Shown: positions 10,501-22,600 of the stretch, piece after piece
Layout of the letters: every line of letters starts with the position of its first letter
Numbering within the stretch: the first letter of the stretch is position 1
Assembly (NCBI GenBank): GCA_907163345.1
Contig: CAJQUN010000444.1
Location: 310,001 to 374,000 of the forward strand
Direction of reading: 5' to 3'
Length of the DNA: 64,000 bases
Source of the DNA: Haberlea rhodopensis
Taxonomy: Eukaryota; Streptophyta; Magnoliopsida; Lamiales; Gesneriaceae
Notes under the pieces: model-generated
Told to the model about the DNA's origin: nothing
What the model saw: the letters and a program-made list of their open reading frames with translations, nothing else
Databases searched by the model: none
Position numbers and translations under genes: made by a program

Positions 10501-13064
10501 ACATTGTATATCAAATCAAGTTACCTCATCCGATGTTTGAACTAAAAAATAAGCATGTTTATTAAAGGCAATTCAGATGTATATTAGAGATTATGAAGAT
10601 GTTTTCTGCGCTAACAGGTGATCAACTGGCAATAGCAAAAGAGACAGGTCGGCGACTTGGCATGGGAACAAATATGTACCCTTCTACATCATTGTTAGGC
10701 CATGACAAAGATGAACATGAAGCTCTTCCAGTGGATGAGCTTATTGAAAAAGCAGATGGATTTGCTGGCGTCTTTCCTGGTAAAAAGATGTTCTGTCTAC
10801 AACCGTACTTCTTCAGAAATCATAAGACTAGAACCAACTTTTTGGGTTCAGTGAATATTTTTACATGTTTGTAAATCTATTATAATTCTTGAATATTATA
10901 ATCACAAAATTGTCTTGTGTATAACTCTCAGAACACAAGTATGAAATAATAAAAATACTACAGCAAAAGCAGCATGTCTGTGGAATGACTGGAGATGGTG
11001 TGAATGATGCACCAGCTCTAAAGAAGGCAGATATCGGAATAGCAGTATCTGCTGCCACAGATGCTGCTCGGAGTGCTGCTGATATGGTCTTGACAGAGCC
11101 AGGCTTGAGTGTCATTATCAGTGCTGTTTTAACTAGCAGAGCTATTTTCCAAAGAATGAAAAACTATACAGTTAAGTTCACATTTATTACAATAAACAAC
11201 AACAATATAAGATTATAAATATCAAAATTTGTGGTTATATATAGTAGTGGGATTTTTGGGAAAGGGGGGCAAAAAAATTTTAAAATAAAAATTTAAGGCC
11301 AAAAAAAAAAATCAGGGTTCAAAATATTATTTAACAGGGGGCAAAAGCTAATTTTTAAGGGGAAAACACAAATTTTTTTTGGATAAAATTGCAATTTTTT
11401 TTAAATAAAAACAAATTTAATATAAATTTTTTTTTTTGGGGCAAGGGGGGTACTTGCCCAGCCCTTGCCCCTTAATAGATAATATAGGAAATGCTTCGAT
11501 AACCACCAACTTTATCATGTTTATGCAGATATATGCTGTATCCATAACTATTCGGATCGTGGTGAGCATCGAGCATAGTTGAATGTTTTCAAGCATTTGT
11601 CCAGACTACTGTATTTTCTTTCTTTTTCTTTTTCTTTTAAACTTTTTGCAGCTTGGTTTTACACTGCTATCGCTGATATGGAAATATGACTTCCCTCCTT
11701 TCATGGTTCTGATAATAGCAATACTGAATGATGGTATGCCTCAGTCATAAAAATTTTCCTCCTAAATGATTATATATTCTCTCCCCCTAACTGTCGTCGT
11801 TCATTCCTGCATATTATGTAGGCACCATAATGACTATTTCAAAAGATAGAGTAAAGCCATCTCCTAGGCCAGATAGTTGGAAGCTATACACAATATTTGC
11901 CACTGGGATTCTTATGGGCACCTATCTTGCTTTAGTTACTGTATTCTTTTACTGGTTAGCATTTCGCACCAATTGTTTCGAGGTGACAGTTCCAATCAAT
12001 ATAGTGTCATAATTTTCAGTCTATTATAAACTTTTTATTTTGCTCCTCATTCTGAGCTCTACCTTTGATAATTTGACTGCAGATAACATTCCACACAAAA
12101 TCTCTGTCAGAGAGTACAGAAAAAATGTCCTCCGCAGTTTATCTGCAAGTCAGTATTCTTAGTCAGGCATTAATATTCGTTACCCGTAGCCGTAGTTGGT
12201 CATTCAGGGAGAGGCCTGGAACCCTATTGATTTGCGCTTTTATTGTTGCTCAACTGGTAATTGAATGAAACTCAACTTTGCAGCTGAATAATATCCATTT
12301 CGATACAGCCTGATCCAACAACTCTTGCATGTTATTGAAAGTTGATTCTGTAACTAAGAAATTTTATGGATTTTTTCCAAGACAATGATAATGATTCATT
12401 ACTATTGAGTTGCTCTCCAGGTAGCTACTTTGATTGCAGTATATGCACATATCAGCTTTGCTTCAGTTAGAGGCATTGGATGGCGTTGGGCAGGAGTTAT
12501 ATGGTTATATAGTCTTGTGTTTTATGTTCCCCTTGATATTATAAAGTTCACAATTAGCTATGCTTCGAGTGGAGAAGCATGGAACCTAGTTTTTGAAAGG
12601 AAGGTGAGAAGTTTGCTAAATTTTTGGACCTATTTCGGATGAATGGTTGAACTACCACATTTAATCATGCTCGTTTCCGTCCTAATAGGCGGCTTTTACT
12701 TCAAAAAGAGACTATATAAATAGAGAGAGGGAAGCCAGATGGGGGGTTTCTCAGAGGAATCTGCAGGGCTTGCTTTCTTCAGATTTTGATAAATATAGGA
12801 GGAGGCCTTCTATGATCGCCGAGCAAGCATGGCGTCGTGCTGAAATCACCAGGTTTTCAAAAATATCTGAATAGCAAGTAATCTTTTTCCATTGATCACT
12901 ACTTATTTCTATCTGCATTTGTTTCTACAAGTCTTCTTAGACCCTTGGTTATCAAAAACAAATGCAGGCTTGGAGAATTGCATAATCTGAGAGGACATAT
13001 AGAGTCAGTGGCAAGGCTCAAGAACTTGGATTTTGAGAAAATACAGAAAGCTCATACAATTTGA
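7538..13064 (+). CDS. AHA10: P3A-type proton ATPase, AHA10/PH5-like
   Basis: ATP-driven proton pump; PH5/AHA10-clade members act at the vacuolar membrane in pigment or tannin cells. Twenty-one exons join in frame to 950 aa: 7538-7603, 7705-7824, 7904-8002, 8138-8275, 8371-8505, 8594-8773, 8885-9091, 9228-9347, 9543-9662, 9741-9863, 9952-10056, 10212-10356, 10618-10779, 10932-11170, 11529-11561, 11652-11733, 11822-11982, 12083-12256, 12421-12603, 12689-12852, 12968-13064. Landmarks: TGES (190-193), phosphorylation motif CSDKTGT (D337), MITGD (517-521), GDGVNDAP (from 594), and the M6 ILNDG aspartate (D691). AHA10-like traits are LALKTK, SGEAWNLV and a C-terminus in AHT+hydrophobic. Oddities: the usual ADATDAAR reads SAATDAAR (613-620), the protein ends HTI rather than HTV, and intron 12 uses a GC donor. 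It appears functional; the clade assignment is from motif memory. Confidence 0.95.
11225..11475. repeat. Low-complexity G/A-rich insert in ATPase intron 14
   Basis: Within the 358-bp intron after exon 14, a stretch of short G runs separated by A/T runs ends in GGGGCAAGGGGGG and then CTTGCCC...CCTTGCCCC. The G-rich and C-rich ends are roughly complementary, so it may be a small degenerate MITE or the end of one. It does not disturb the splice sites. Confidence 0.35.
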
Positions 13065-13677
13065 AGGGGCGACCGAATAGGAGGCAGCTTATGCAGTTTT
13101 CAGTAAAAGGAACATTTGGAAATGTAACAGAGAATTACTGAAAGCGCTTTTTTGGGGCATTCTTTAGTGGTGATGTTCTCAACCTCATTGTATTGTTGTG
13201 CCAATCCATTTTAGGCAATTCAAAGGACCATGCTACACATTCTTATAAATTATCCAAAACTTCACTAAATCATTTTTAGATCCTTGCCCAATATGTTGAT
13301 TTTGTGTGTGAAATGAAATGTTTTTTAGATCCTTTGCCCAATATTTACAAAGTAGGCCTTAACAATGCGACGCCTCAAGATCCAACTACGACACATAAAC
13401 AAGCAAAGCATTGCGTTATTTGTATAAAAATTTTGACATGACATCCCGCAATCGGACCAGCATCTAATTATTCTTCTCTGGGCATCACAAACAAGAAACA
13501 AGTAGAGAATATTTTCGTCACTACAAAATATTCAATAATAAACAAAATGCATAAAAGTTGAATTTTGTGTGGTGTTTGGTGTTGCACACTTGCCCCACAG
13601 TTGATTTTTATATTCATTAAATTTAAAGTTACTTGGTTCCGACAAACCCAATCAATCAAATCAAAAATTAGTGGAGA
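13065..13677. other. ATPase 3' region and promoter side of the LHC-like gene
   Basis: The first 200 bp should hold the ATPase 3' untranslated region. The rest lies directly before the LHC-like gene. No repeat, RNA gene or clear promoter element is visible. Small reading frames here are not supported. Confidence 0.3.
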
Positions 13678-14235
13678 ATGGCGACTCTGCCACCTTCGTC
13701 TCTCCAACTCCCCAAACCAAGCTTAATATTCCAATCCTCGCCCCGCGCAACCCCGCCACGCCGCAACCTCTCGGTACTCCGCGCCACAACCGAAGAAGAT
13801 CCATCCCCAACCGAACCCGAACCAGAACCCGCACCCGACAAGGACGACAGCTTCGACAACCGCCTATACCAGCTCCGCCTCCGAAACCGCAGTGGCACAG
13901 GCAAGAAAGCGGAGATTAGGAAAAGCAAAAAAGGGAAGAAAAGTGGGTCTGGCTCTGGATCCGGGTCGAGCATTTTCCTGCCTCCTGTACCACTGAAAGA
14001 AGCTATGTCAGAAGGGTTGAGTATTGAGTTCGGGTTCAGCTCTTATGCGGAGCGAATCCATGGTCGGCTTGCCATTCTTGGATTATGTGCTTTGTTATCA
14101 GTGGAGTTGGCAACGGGACAGGGAGTGATCAGCTATCACTCACCATCTATTATTTTCGTTCAGTTGTATTTCGTGGCTGCGGTTTCTGCTTTGTACATCA
14201 AGTATGAGAAGGAGAAAGTTAGTGTGTGGCCTTAG
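13678..14235 (+). CDS. Chloroplast LHC-like (LIL/HLIP-type) membrane protein
   Basis: Intronless gene of 185 aa. The first 35 residues are rich in Ser, Pro and Arg and end in a VLRA-like plastid transit-peptide cleavage context. A charged, disordered middle follows: acidic Pro-Glu repeats (41-53), then Lys-rich and Gly-Ser repeats (76-98). The C-terminal third has two predicted membrane helices. The first opens with ERIHGR (125-130), the Glu-x-x-(N/H)-Gly-Arg signature by which LHC, ELIP, SEP and Hlip helices bind chlorophyll. The second spans about 157-173 and lacks that signature. Expected place is the thylakoid membrane, with a photoprotective or pigment-handling role by family analogy. 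The ATG at 13,678 fits; overlapping frames lack domains. It is convergent with the gene on its right. I cannot assign the exact LIL subfamily. Confidence 0.8.
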   Translation: MATLPPSSLQLPKPSLIFQSSPRATPPRRNLSVLRATTEEDPSPTEPEPEPAPDKDDSFDNRLYQLRLRNRSGTGKKAEIRKSKKGKKSGSGSGSGSSIFLPPVPLKEAMSEGLSIEFGFSSYAERIHGRLAILGLCALLSVELATGQGVISYHSPSIIFVQLYFVAAVSALYIKYEKEKVSVWP

Positions 14236-14927
14236 AAATTATGGTTTCTGTGTTTTTGAAGAAATATTTTCTTGTATTCTGTTTCAAAGAAGAGAAATGA
14301 GTCACCGTGAATATAAATCAAATTTTTTAAAAAAGTTGATGGACTAGACTGATCATTGTTGGCATCTAGTTTTTTAATACCACATGAAAAAATTTATGTT
14401 CGATGAAAGCTTTAGTATATAATAAGAAACTTGAAAGAATGAAACAGCGAAAATGAATTTCCAGGTATGTGTTGAGCAAGAGAAACACAACCCTTCGGGG
14501 AGTGGAAAATTTGTGCATTAGCAGTTGAACATTTATTCTCATTATTCAACAACATGAACAGATAACAGTTCAAAGTTGTCCATAGCTGTATATCCTTGGA
14601 AGGAAATACATTACAAAAAAATATTACATGTACAACAAACACATAAATTAAATAAAAAATCACTTCTGCTGAAGTTATGATCATACATCAGTATCAAGAA
14701 TAATCAGCCAAGATCTGTGTTTCACGTGCTCAAACAAACTCCAACACAGCTAGCTTCCACTGCCATGTCCTTCAGTTATTCGTGCCAACATAGTCGGGAG
14801 GGGGTGTTAATGAAAGAATTGGGAAAACATAATCTGGTAGAGCAGCTCCCCTTTTCATCATTGCTAATTCTGGTGTCTAGATAACCTAATGTTTTCCTCG
14901 AGTTTAAATGAATATACATGACTTTGT
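14236..14927. other. Convergent 3' intergenic region
   Basis: Shared 3' region between the LHC-like gene on the plus strand and the O-fucosyltransferase locus on the minus strand. It presumably holds both 3' untranslated regions. No further gene or repeat is seen. Confidence 0.3.
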
Positions 14928-17221
14928 TCACTCATCTTTTGCGGTAAAATTCGGAAGTTCACCCTGGCACAGGTATTCATCGCACAGAGATCCTGATCCC
15001 CAGTCCTTTCAAAGCCGTAAAATATCTTCCGAAAATGTAAATGTAGATCCAGAGGATCCAATAAAGACAGTAGACAGAGCACAAATAGTCTTATCCAACA
15101 TTGCTTCCACCTTTATAGTGAAAATTTCAATGTAAGTTGAGTCTATTTGAAAGTTACCTGGCTGATCTCGACATTTTTCAAAGTGCTTTCTGATTCCAAC
15201 TACTTAAGGATGATTTCAGATTCATTTACTGCTGTTAAAATCAAGAGCTAACTTGATCGAGTTTATGTTGTGCTAAAAGTTATAATGCCCTTTGTAGTGA
15301 AAATTGCAATATAAGTTTAGTCTATTTGAAAGTTACCTGGCTGATCTCAACATTTTTCAAAGTGCTTTCTGATTCCAACTACTTAAGGAAAATTTCATAT
15401 TCATTTAGTGCTGTTAAAATCAAGAGCTAACTTGATTGATTTATGTTGTGCTAAAAGTTATAATGCCCCTTTAACATAAAATAACACACTAATTATAAAA
15501 AAATTGACTATCATAATTCACCCAGATATAAATGACTTTCTATTGAAACAATTAAAAAAGCAAATAGCAAGCTCACCTGAGGATCTTCCTCAATTCCATG
15601 CCTGTACAATAAAGCATCCCACTTTTCAGCTGAATTACGAGCCTGTCTATGAACAAGTGGCACAGTCTTCCCATTCAAGGCAATGAGTGACTGCAGTAAA
15701 CCAGTTTCACTTCCTGCAGCATCTGTAGAAAGATATATCACAGGGGTGCCTGCCCGTTCAACCACTCGATTTATGCAATCTGCTGCTTGAGGAACAGGAT
15801 AAAAGCAGCTTGGTCTCTTGGCATTGCTAGAAAAACATCAACAGAGTTCTATAAGAGGTTGACAAAGCCTACTGAAGAATTTGGAAACAAGACTTGAATC
15901 CTGAATGAATGAGAACATACCAGAACTTCAAGAAACCATGTCGCCGAAAATGAAGAGCTATGAAGTCCTTCCCCAGGAATGTATGAATAAAACGTTGAGC
16001 AGTGAGCAAAATAAGCCGATTTGGCTCAAGCAAAGTCTTACATTTGTGGGCAATAGGACCACCAGGCTGCATTACCCACTCCCTCTCCACATCTGCAAAG
16101 AACAAGTCTCCAATTGCGATAGCATCATCGTCAGAGGTAAATTTACCTAAAACATCCTGAGCTGTTCTTTCCTTTGGATTCTTAACATCCTCCTTCCAAA
16201 CAGCTTCAATCTTACCCAATGTGAGCCCCAACCCCTTCAACTTCTTCACCCTCATCATCAATAAAACAAGGCTGCGGCAATAAGAAATAACAAAAGAATT
16301 TATCAATATGCACAGAATTCTTCTTACTCTCCGGCAACTCCTCAAATGGTACCACGACTTTCCTCCCCACACACTTGTTAATGTGCTCAATATCCAAAAC
16401 CCGATGGAACTCGTAATCGACCTTCACACTAGGGATCACCAAAACACGATTAAGCAAAGCTGCAAAGAACATATGCTTCTCCAAACAAATCAAATGATTC
16501 GACATTTGACCAGAAGTACAAATGGCAAACAAATATTTGTTCGATTTTGGCTTCCATTCTATGGTCTTCCTCTCGGATAAACTTTGATCCACCTTCCTGC
16601 ACCTACTCCAACCCCCAAAAATCGCATTAGTGTCATTCTCAACTAAATCCGCAAAATTCCCATTTTCATGTGATGACAGAAGAATTCCTTGAATTTGTTT
16701 GTTCAATGAAATTTGGCTAAGAACACTAGATTTCAAGTCTTCGAACATTGAATCCGACACAATGGTTTTATTATTATTATTATTATCAACAGAAGTCGAA
16801 TTTACCAAAGAACTACTATTCGCATCATCAAAATATGGTTTTTGCATCAATGCGGTTCGATTCCACGGCTTAAAAAGCTCAAATTCCTGATTCTTAAGTA
16901 ATACAGAGTGCGCAATTCGGACTTGCGCATGCGATTAACCGAAGGACTGTCACCGAGATCCTTAACAATCCGAATGCGGGTTGGAAACAGATTCTTCAAG
17001 TCTGTTGTAAAATAGAGTACCAAAATTATCATGGGCAAGAAAACGGCAAAAATATACCTTTTATTGCATTTGCGCGAGCTGCCCGATATTTGGTCCTTAA
17101 AACCGTTGATTTGGAAAGTGGTACGGCGATGATTGGCAAAATTGACGACGTCGTTGGACCTGGCATTCTGAGAAATTAGGTTATCGTGATCCTCCTCTCC
17201 GTCTGAGAACTCGCGTTCCAT
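14928..17221 (-). pseudogene. O-fucosyltransferase-family gene, broken
   Basis: Plant GDP-fucose O-fucosyltransferase-like protein (type II Golgi membrane enzyme family). The start MEREFSDGEED is at 17,221, followed by a signal anchor (RYIFAVFLPMIILVLYF). Three exons are visible: 17221-15921, 15826-15577 and 15110-14928. Family motifs are clear: RMRKSELRTLY, ICTSGQMSNHLICLEKHMFF, ALHFRRHGF, YLSTDAA, GLLQSLIALNGKTVPLV, and a GEL-x-NF end. Three lesions interrupt it. One base is missing at about 16,900, where TTT would restore LYLLKNQ. There is one extra base, or two missing, in the GGG run at 16,249-16,251. A TGA at 15,009-15,011 sits where the family has Arg (RLRKDW). Either a young pseudogene or an allele compounded by assembly indels; the TGA is a C-to-T change, not an indel. 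Near the start, 17,430-17,480 carries GGGCTGG/TCGGCCCAA promoter-like motifs. Confidence 0.8.
15116..15473. repeat. Tandem duplication (two 179-bp units) in intron 2
   Basis: Units 15116-15294 and 15295-15473 are about 90% alike, each beginning TAGTGAAAATT and carrying GTCTATTTGAAAGTTACC. The duplication lies in the last intron of the O-fucosyltransferase locus, immediately upstream of the final exon on the minus strand, so the repeat edge supplies the intron's 3' end. Confidence 0.85.
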
Positions 17222-19639
17222 CAGTATATTTCGGTTTCTTATCAAGTTGAGTAAAATCACGGAAATGGTATGGAGAAAGAACACGTAGAGTGTGTCGTTA
17301 GTGTCTATGGAATGGAAAGAGCAAAAACGAAGGAAAGGAACAGGCAACAACTGATGCAACTGATGGATCTGTGATGGTTGATCGGCGGAGAAACTTTGTC
17401 GGTGGAGAGTGACCCGCTACCGGTCAAGTCTTGGGCTGGGTGCTTTATATTCATTTGGTGGGTCGGCCCAATGTTAAGGGTCATATTTCATTGGACTCTA
17501 ATGGAATCGGATTCAACAATTGTTACGTTAGTTTTATGGTTATTAGATACAAAATCAATGGAATAATATCATTCCAATATATTTTTCTAATCAAATTATT
17601 TATAAAGATTCAAATAGGCATATTTATATATATTTATTTGTTAATTAAGATATCAATGTGATGATGTTTATTCCAATTACTAGTTAATAAGCAAATTATT
17701 CAATTGTTGGCTAGTTTATTTAGGATAATATAATGTGGAGATAATTACTCTTTCTTTTTATGATGAAGGAACCCGTTTGGAGTGTGCACTGGGTAAACCG
17801 TCGGGCTGATGCAGTAGCTGCAAACTACATCAATCAGGTAAACTGATCAGGCAAGCCTCGGTCCGAGAAAGTGTTGGCAGGGATAATTGAACACATGATC
17901 TTATGATCCCGAGCTTACTCTGCTCCACCAACGCGTACACCTTCTTTAGAGCTGTTTAGTGTTATTCATACAACTATGAGAGGTAATTTTCTTTAAAAAA
18001 AATTTGCATGTTGTCAAAATAACTCACCAAAAACCACGTTAAAGTTTACGAACTCTTGCTCATTTACCGCCACAAATTTTTAGTTTTATCACCTATAATT
18101 AATTTTTTAATGGAATGTTCTTCCAAAAATTTATCATTGACAAACCAAATTACTTCAAATTTTACCTTAAAAATTGAAAGATTATGACAAAGTCAGCCAA
18201 ATTCAACTGCTTGTAACCTCAATGTCCTGGAACAAGACACCACAAGGAAACTCAGAATATTAAATAGGTATGGCAGTTGTTTATTCATAGTTCATTATTA
18301 GAATCTGGAATAAACAATTATCGGACCAGCAAATGAAATGAACAATAAGGTAAAAAAAATAAAAAGCAAAATGATGAATTATTTAGCATACTTCTTGCAA
18401 AAAGGAGGGAAATTTGATAATACCCTCATTCCAGGAGAAGTGTTAGGGATGCGAGTAAAAATCAATGTGAATCCAAAAGTCTAAATTATGACATACAATT
18501 CAAGCAGCCTAAAAAATCCCTGGAAATTCGAAATTATTGTATTTTTATTTAGTTTTCATTTAAAAATCTTATAAGTCATTAAATACCCACGAATTATTAC
18601 AATTTTCAAGAACATCCCATAACTTATAGTTTGTTATCTGGTCAAACTGAAGACAAACGAAAAGCCATGATAGTTGCCTCTCTCCCTATCAATCTAATCC
18701 AACCATAGTCATATCAAATACTTCTCCATTTCGCTATAAATTTGCTTAAATTAGTTAATTATATACAACAACATTGTGGAACCCTCCAGGAAGACTAATC
18801 CAAGTTGCCCGTTCAAAAAGCAGATATGATTGGGCAGTGTGAGCTTCATTAACACCTTAAGCTAAGTCTACGCTGACTACTCTTTCATGCAACTCAGCGG
18901 TTTGTTGGACCCGAATGAGTCTCATCTTTCTTTTGTTACTTGCTGTTTGATATGATGACGAGTAGAACTTTCTTGAATCTTGGTTTTATATATAAATACT
19001 GACGATTTTTTTAAAGGGCCCAACTTCATCTTCCCTTTTGCTTCCTCCATTTTTCTTCTGAGTTTCACCTTAATGTTCTAGAATAGACGAGATCTTCTTA
19101 GGTTTTGCTCGAAATCTCGATATTTTGTTAGAATTTCGACGATCATTCGGTATTCATCCCTGTTGAAGCTAAACTTTGCGTAATCATGAAAAAATCTTGT
19201 CCGGGATCATCTCCTTGTGTACCAGATTCTTTTTGTTGAAAAAAACCTCAGCTTTTTTCGTGGGATCTGAAGAAAATGTCAGACCCAAGGGGTCGAAAGT
19301 TCGATGACTCAAGTCAAGTGTGATTGAGCTCACGGGGAAGATCATGGTGGTGACCATAATCCTCCTCTTTTCCGTTTTAGCTTAAACCCTGACACATCAA
19401 AGTATAATAACACATCAAAAGCTAAACGTATAAAATGTGCAGTAAAACACAAACTGAATAAATAAATGGTGCACACCACACCGACATATTTGGACAAAAT
19501 CCAACAGTTTCCCTTCATTAATACATCTATACAAATTCTACGAGAATTTAAGACCATAAGACAATGGATTGGTCACGATTAAGATGTTTACTGGTCCATA
19601 AATAACACTTGCAATTTATTCCCTTGCTGGGTATGTATA
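17222..19639. other. Intergenic, no gene recognised
   Basis: About 2.4 kb of mostly AT-rich sequence between the O-fucosyltransferase start and the E2 stop. The first 250 bp should be the O-fucosyltransferase promoter. I see no domain, RNA gene or clear transposon ends in the rest; short reading frames on both strands have no family resemblance. Confidence 0.3.
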
Positions 19640-22600
19640 TTACTGAAGTTGTAGCAGAGGAAGAGCCATGACACCACCAAAAATGAAAACTAGCAACAAC
19701 AACAACCAGGAAGGGAAAGAACTTGGCTTCTTATTATTCAATTCTTTTGGGACTTCTACATTTTTCGGCTCCTCTTTGGTTCCACGTTTTTTCAACGAGG
19801 GTCCGAAGTTTTCTTCATCAATAGGTGCAGGTGCTGCCTGTTCTGCAGCTTGCTGAGCTGCTAGCTGCTGTTCATATTTTTCTACATATTCTGGAAAAAG
19901 TTTCTTGAACGTAGGGCTGTGCAATAAACGAAAGAATGAACAGAAAAAGAAATGGTGAGACATCCACATATAACACGAGCAAACAAGGTTAAGCAGCAAC
20001 GGCAACACATAAGTAAATTTTTAGTTAATTCTTAAATATGTATTTTGAGGCAAACTTTACATTCATCGAGACAAAAAAAATCGAAGGTTTTTTGCAATCA
20101 TCTGGCAGACCAGCAGATGAGTATCAAATTTGTGAAACTCACTTTTTACAGTTGAAAGGCAAAGAAGACTTTGCAAGCCTTTGTTTCTCTTCTGCCGTAG
20201 TTGTGACACTGCCTGTAGTAGGACTCGTATCCATCTGAAAACAAATAGACCAGAAGGACGTTCAGTTGTTCAGACAGCGATCTCCACCTAATTTCGGCTA
20301 AACTTAAAATTATAATCTTTTTCACTCAACAATTAGCAAACAACTCACCATGAAAGAAAGAAGCCCTGTCAATATGCTGCATGAAAATAATAGAAAAATC
20401 AGCAGAAGAAATTTAAGACTGATACAGGAAATATATACAACTATGTTCCTTGTAGAAACTTCATACCTTGAGACAGACCACATAGGGTTCCAACTCTCTG
20501 GATGGACTGGAAAGTGACATAGCGTAAGTAAGACGAGATGAAAAAAGCAATGGCATGACTGCAATATTAACTTACAATCGCTCATAGACAAGCATATCTT
20601 CTTTGAGTCATAAAGCGTCCGTTTGGAGTAGTCATACTACAGAGGACATAACAACATTTTATGTCAAAAACTACTCGACAAATTTTGTACAGATCATTGC
20701 ACCAACAATGCCTAGATCATTGTGCTATGTGATTGACCGTGAAAAGTCACCTGATGCCTGGAGGTTTAAATGGATATTCTGGTGGAAACTTTATCTTTCC
20801 ATAATAATAACCACCTATATTGATCGAAAATATATTAAAAAAAAAAACAGAAGTAGCATCATCAGTAATATATAAAGACCCTTAGCATAACCAGACATGC
20901 AAATAATAGTCCAAATACTAACAAGCCAAGTCTCTACATTTAGCTACACACACGCATATAAATTACAAGAACCAAAACCTGCAAATGGCGTTCCATCACT
21001 CCCCTCCAACAAATAATCTGACCACAAAATTAGCCAAAAAAGATCATGTCAGCAGATGAGGACAACATTACAAAGAATGATGCAAACACAAGATCACAAG
21101 CATATGTGACATGTCAACAATTTAAGAATCAAGGACACGAGTGTAGGAAACATATATTTGTAACACAAGTGTAGGAAACATATATTTGTATGTTCTACGT
21201 AGGGATGGAAACGGTGCGGGTATAAAGGATACCCGACCCAGACCAAACCCGTTTGGGGCGGGTATGGGTCTAACTAAATTGGTAATGGGTCTAGTATGAG
21301 CACTAACTTTTTATCCCTCTTCCCATGCTTCAGGTACTTTGTTTAACTTTTTGAATAAATTTATTAGTTAAAAATCGGAGATATCAAAAGAATTGAAATT
21401 GTTTGACATATCTTACCCATTGACTTCGGGTATAGGACGGGATGGGTTCAAATTTAAACAGGTCGTAACGGGTATGAGTCTTTCAAAATTTGAACAGATC
21501 GGGTCTCAGGTGTCAATAATCTAAATCTCAATACCAAACTCAATGCCCTTTCAATAGAGCACTTAATCCATTATATAACATAAGATAACATGTTTAAGAA
21601 TAAGCCTAAGAATCCCTAAGATTCCGTCAAATCTGCTAATTAATATATTTATTACAAATCAAATAATATCATATCAAATCAAATATTATTATATATAGCT
21701 AATATCCTTGACATCCCCTCTCAAATTGATGCTGGTCGATCAAAAAAGCATCAATTTGTTAATCCAAAATTCCAAATAATTTGTCTCAGTAGAATCAACG
21801 CCCGGGCAAATCATTCGCAAACACTTGTGCAAAATACATATCGCACCGCGACAAAAGTATAAACGCACAACACCTGTGCAAGGCTTAAACGCACTACAAC
21901 CGTGCAAGGCTGAAATACACAATTACCGTGCAAGGCTCAAATGCACAACAATTGTGCAAGGCTAAAACACACAACTACCGTGCAATGCTCAAACGCACAA
22001 CTACCGTGCAAGGACGCCGCAAACTCGGCGGCAAAAGTACCGATCACCACAACAAATCATAAGATATGTGGTCACCCAGGTCCCCAAATTGAGCAGAATC
22101 CACAAAATGACGAATCCTTCCGGAAGAAAAGACAAAGAAGACACTCAGCAACACAGCCACCGCATGCCTGGAACCAGAAATCGCAACACAACCGTCGCTC
22201 AGAACCGCCGCGGGCCCGAACACAGAAACGCAAAACCCTAAAGTGCGAGACACACAATAAGGCAGAAATCCGATGAAGAGAAGAAAAAAATCGCAAAAGT
22301 GGAAAGCTGACCGTGAAGAGATGAAATCAACAAAAAAAAAATGGACAAAGACCCACGAAGATGACAAACCCTAGCAGTTATCGATAGGGTTGAAACCCTA
22401 CGTAGGGTTTGCAGCGGTCGACGATGAAAGAAACTTCAAAATAATTTTAGCTCTGATGCCATGTCAATAATCTAAATCTCAATACCAAACTCAATGCCCT
22501 TTCAATAGAGCACTTAGTCCATTATATAGTATAAGATTACATGTTTAAGAATAAGCCTAAGAATCCCTAAGATTCCGCAAAATCTGCTAATTAACATATT

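Noticed and set aside
21740..22367. Frames on both strands within the TRIM
   Set aside because: They lie inside a non-autonomous LTR element and over its minisatellite; no gag, pol or other domain.
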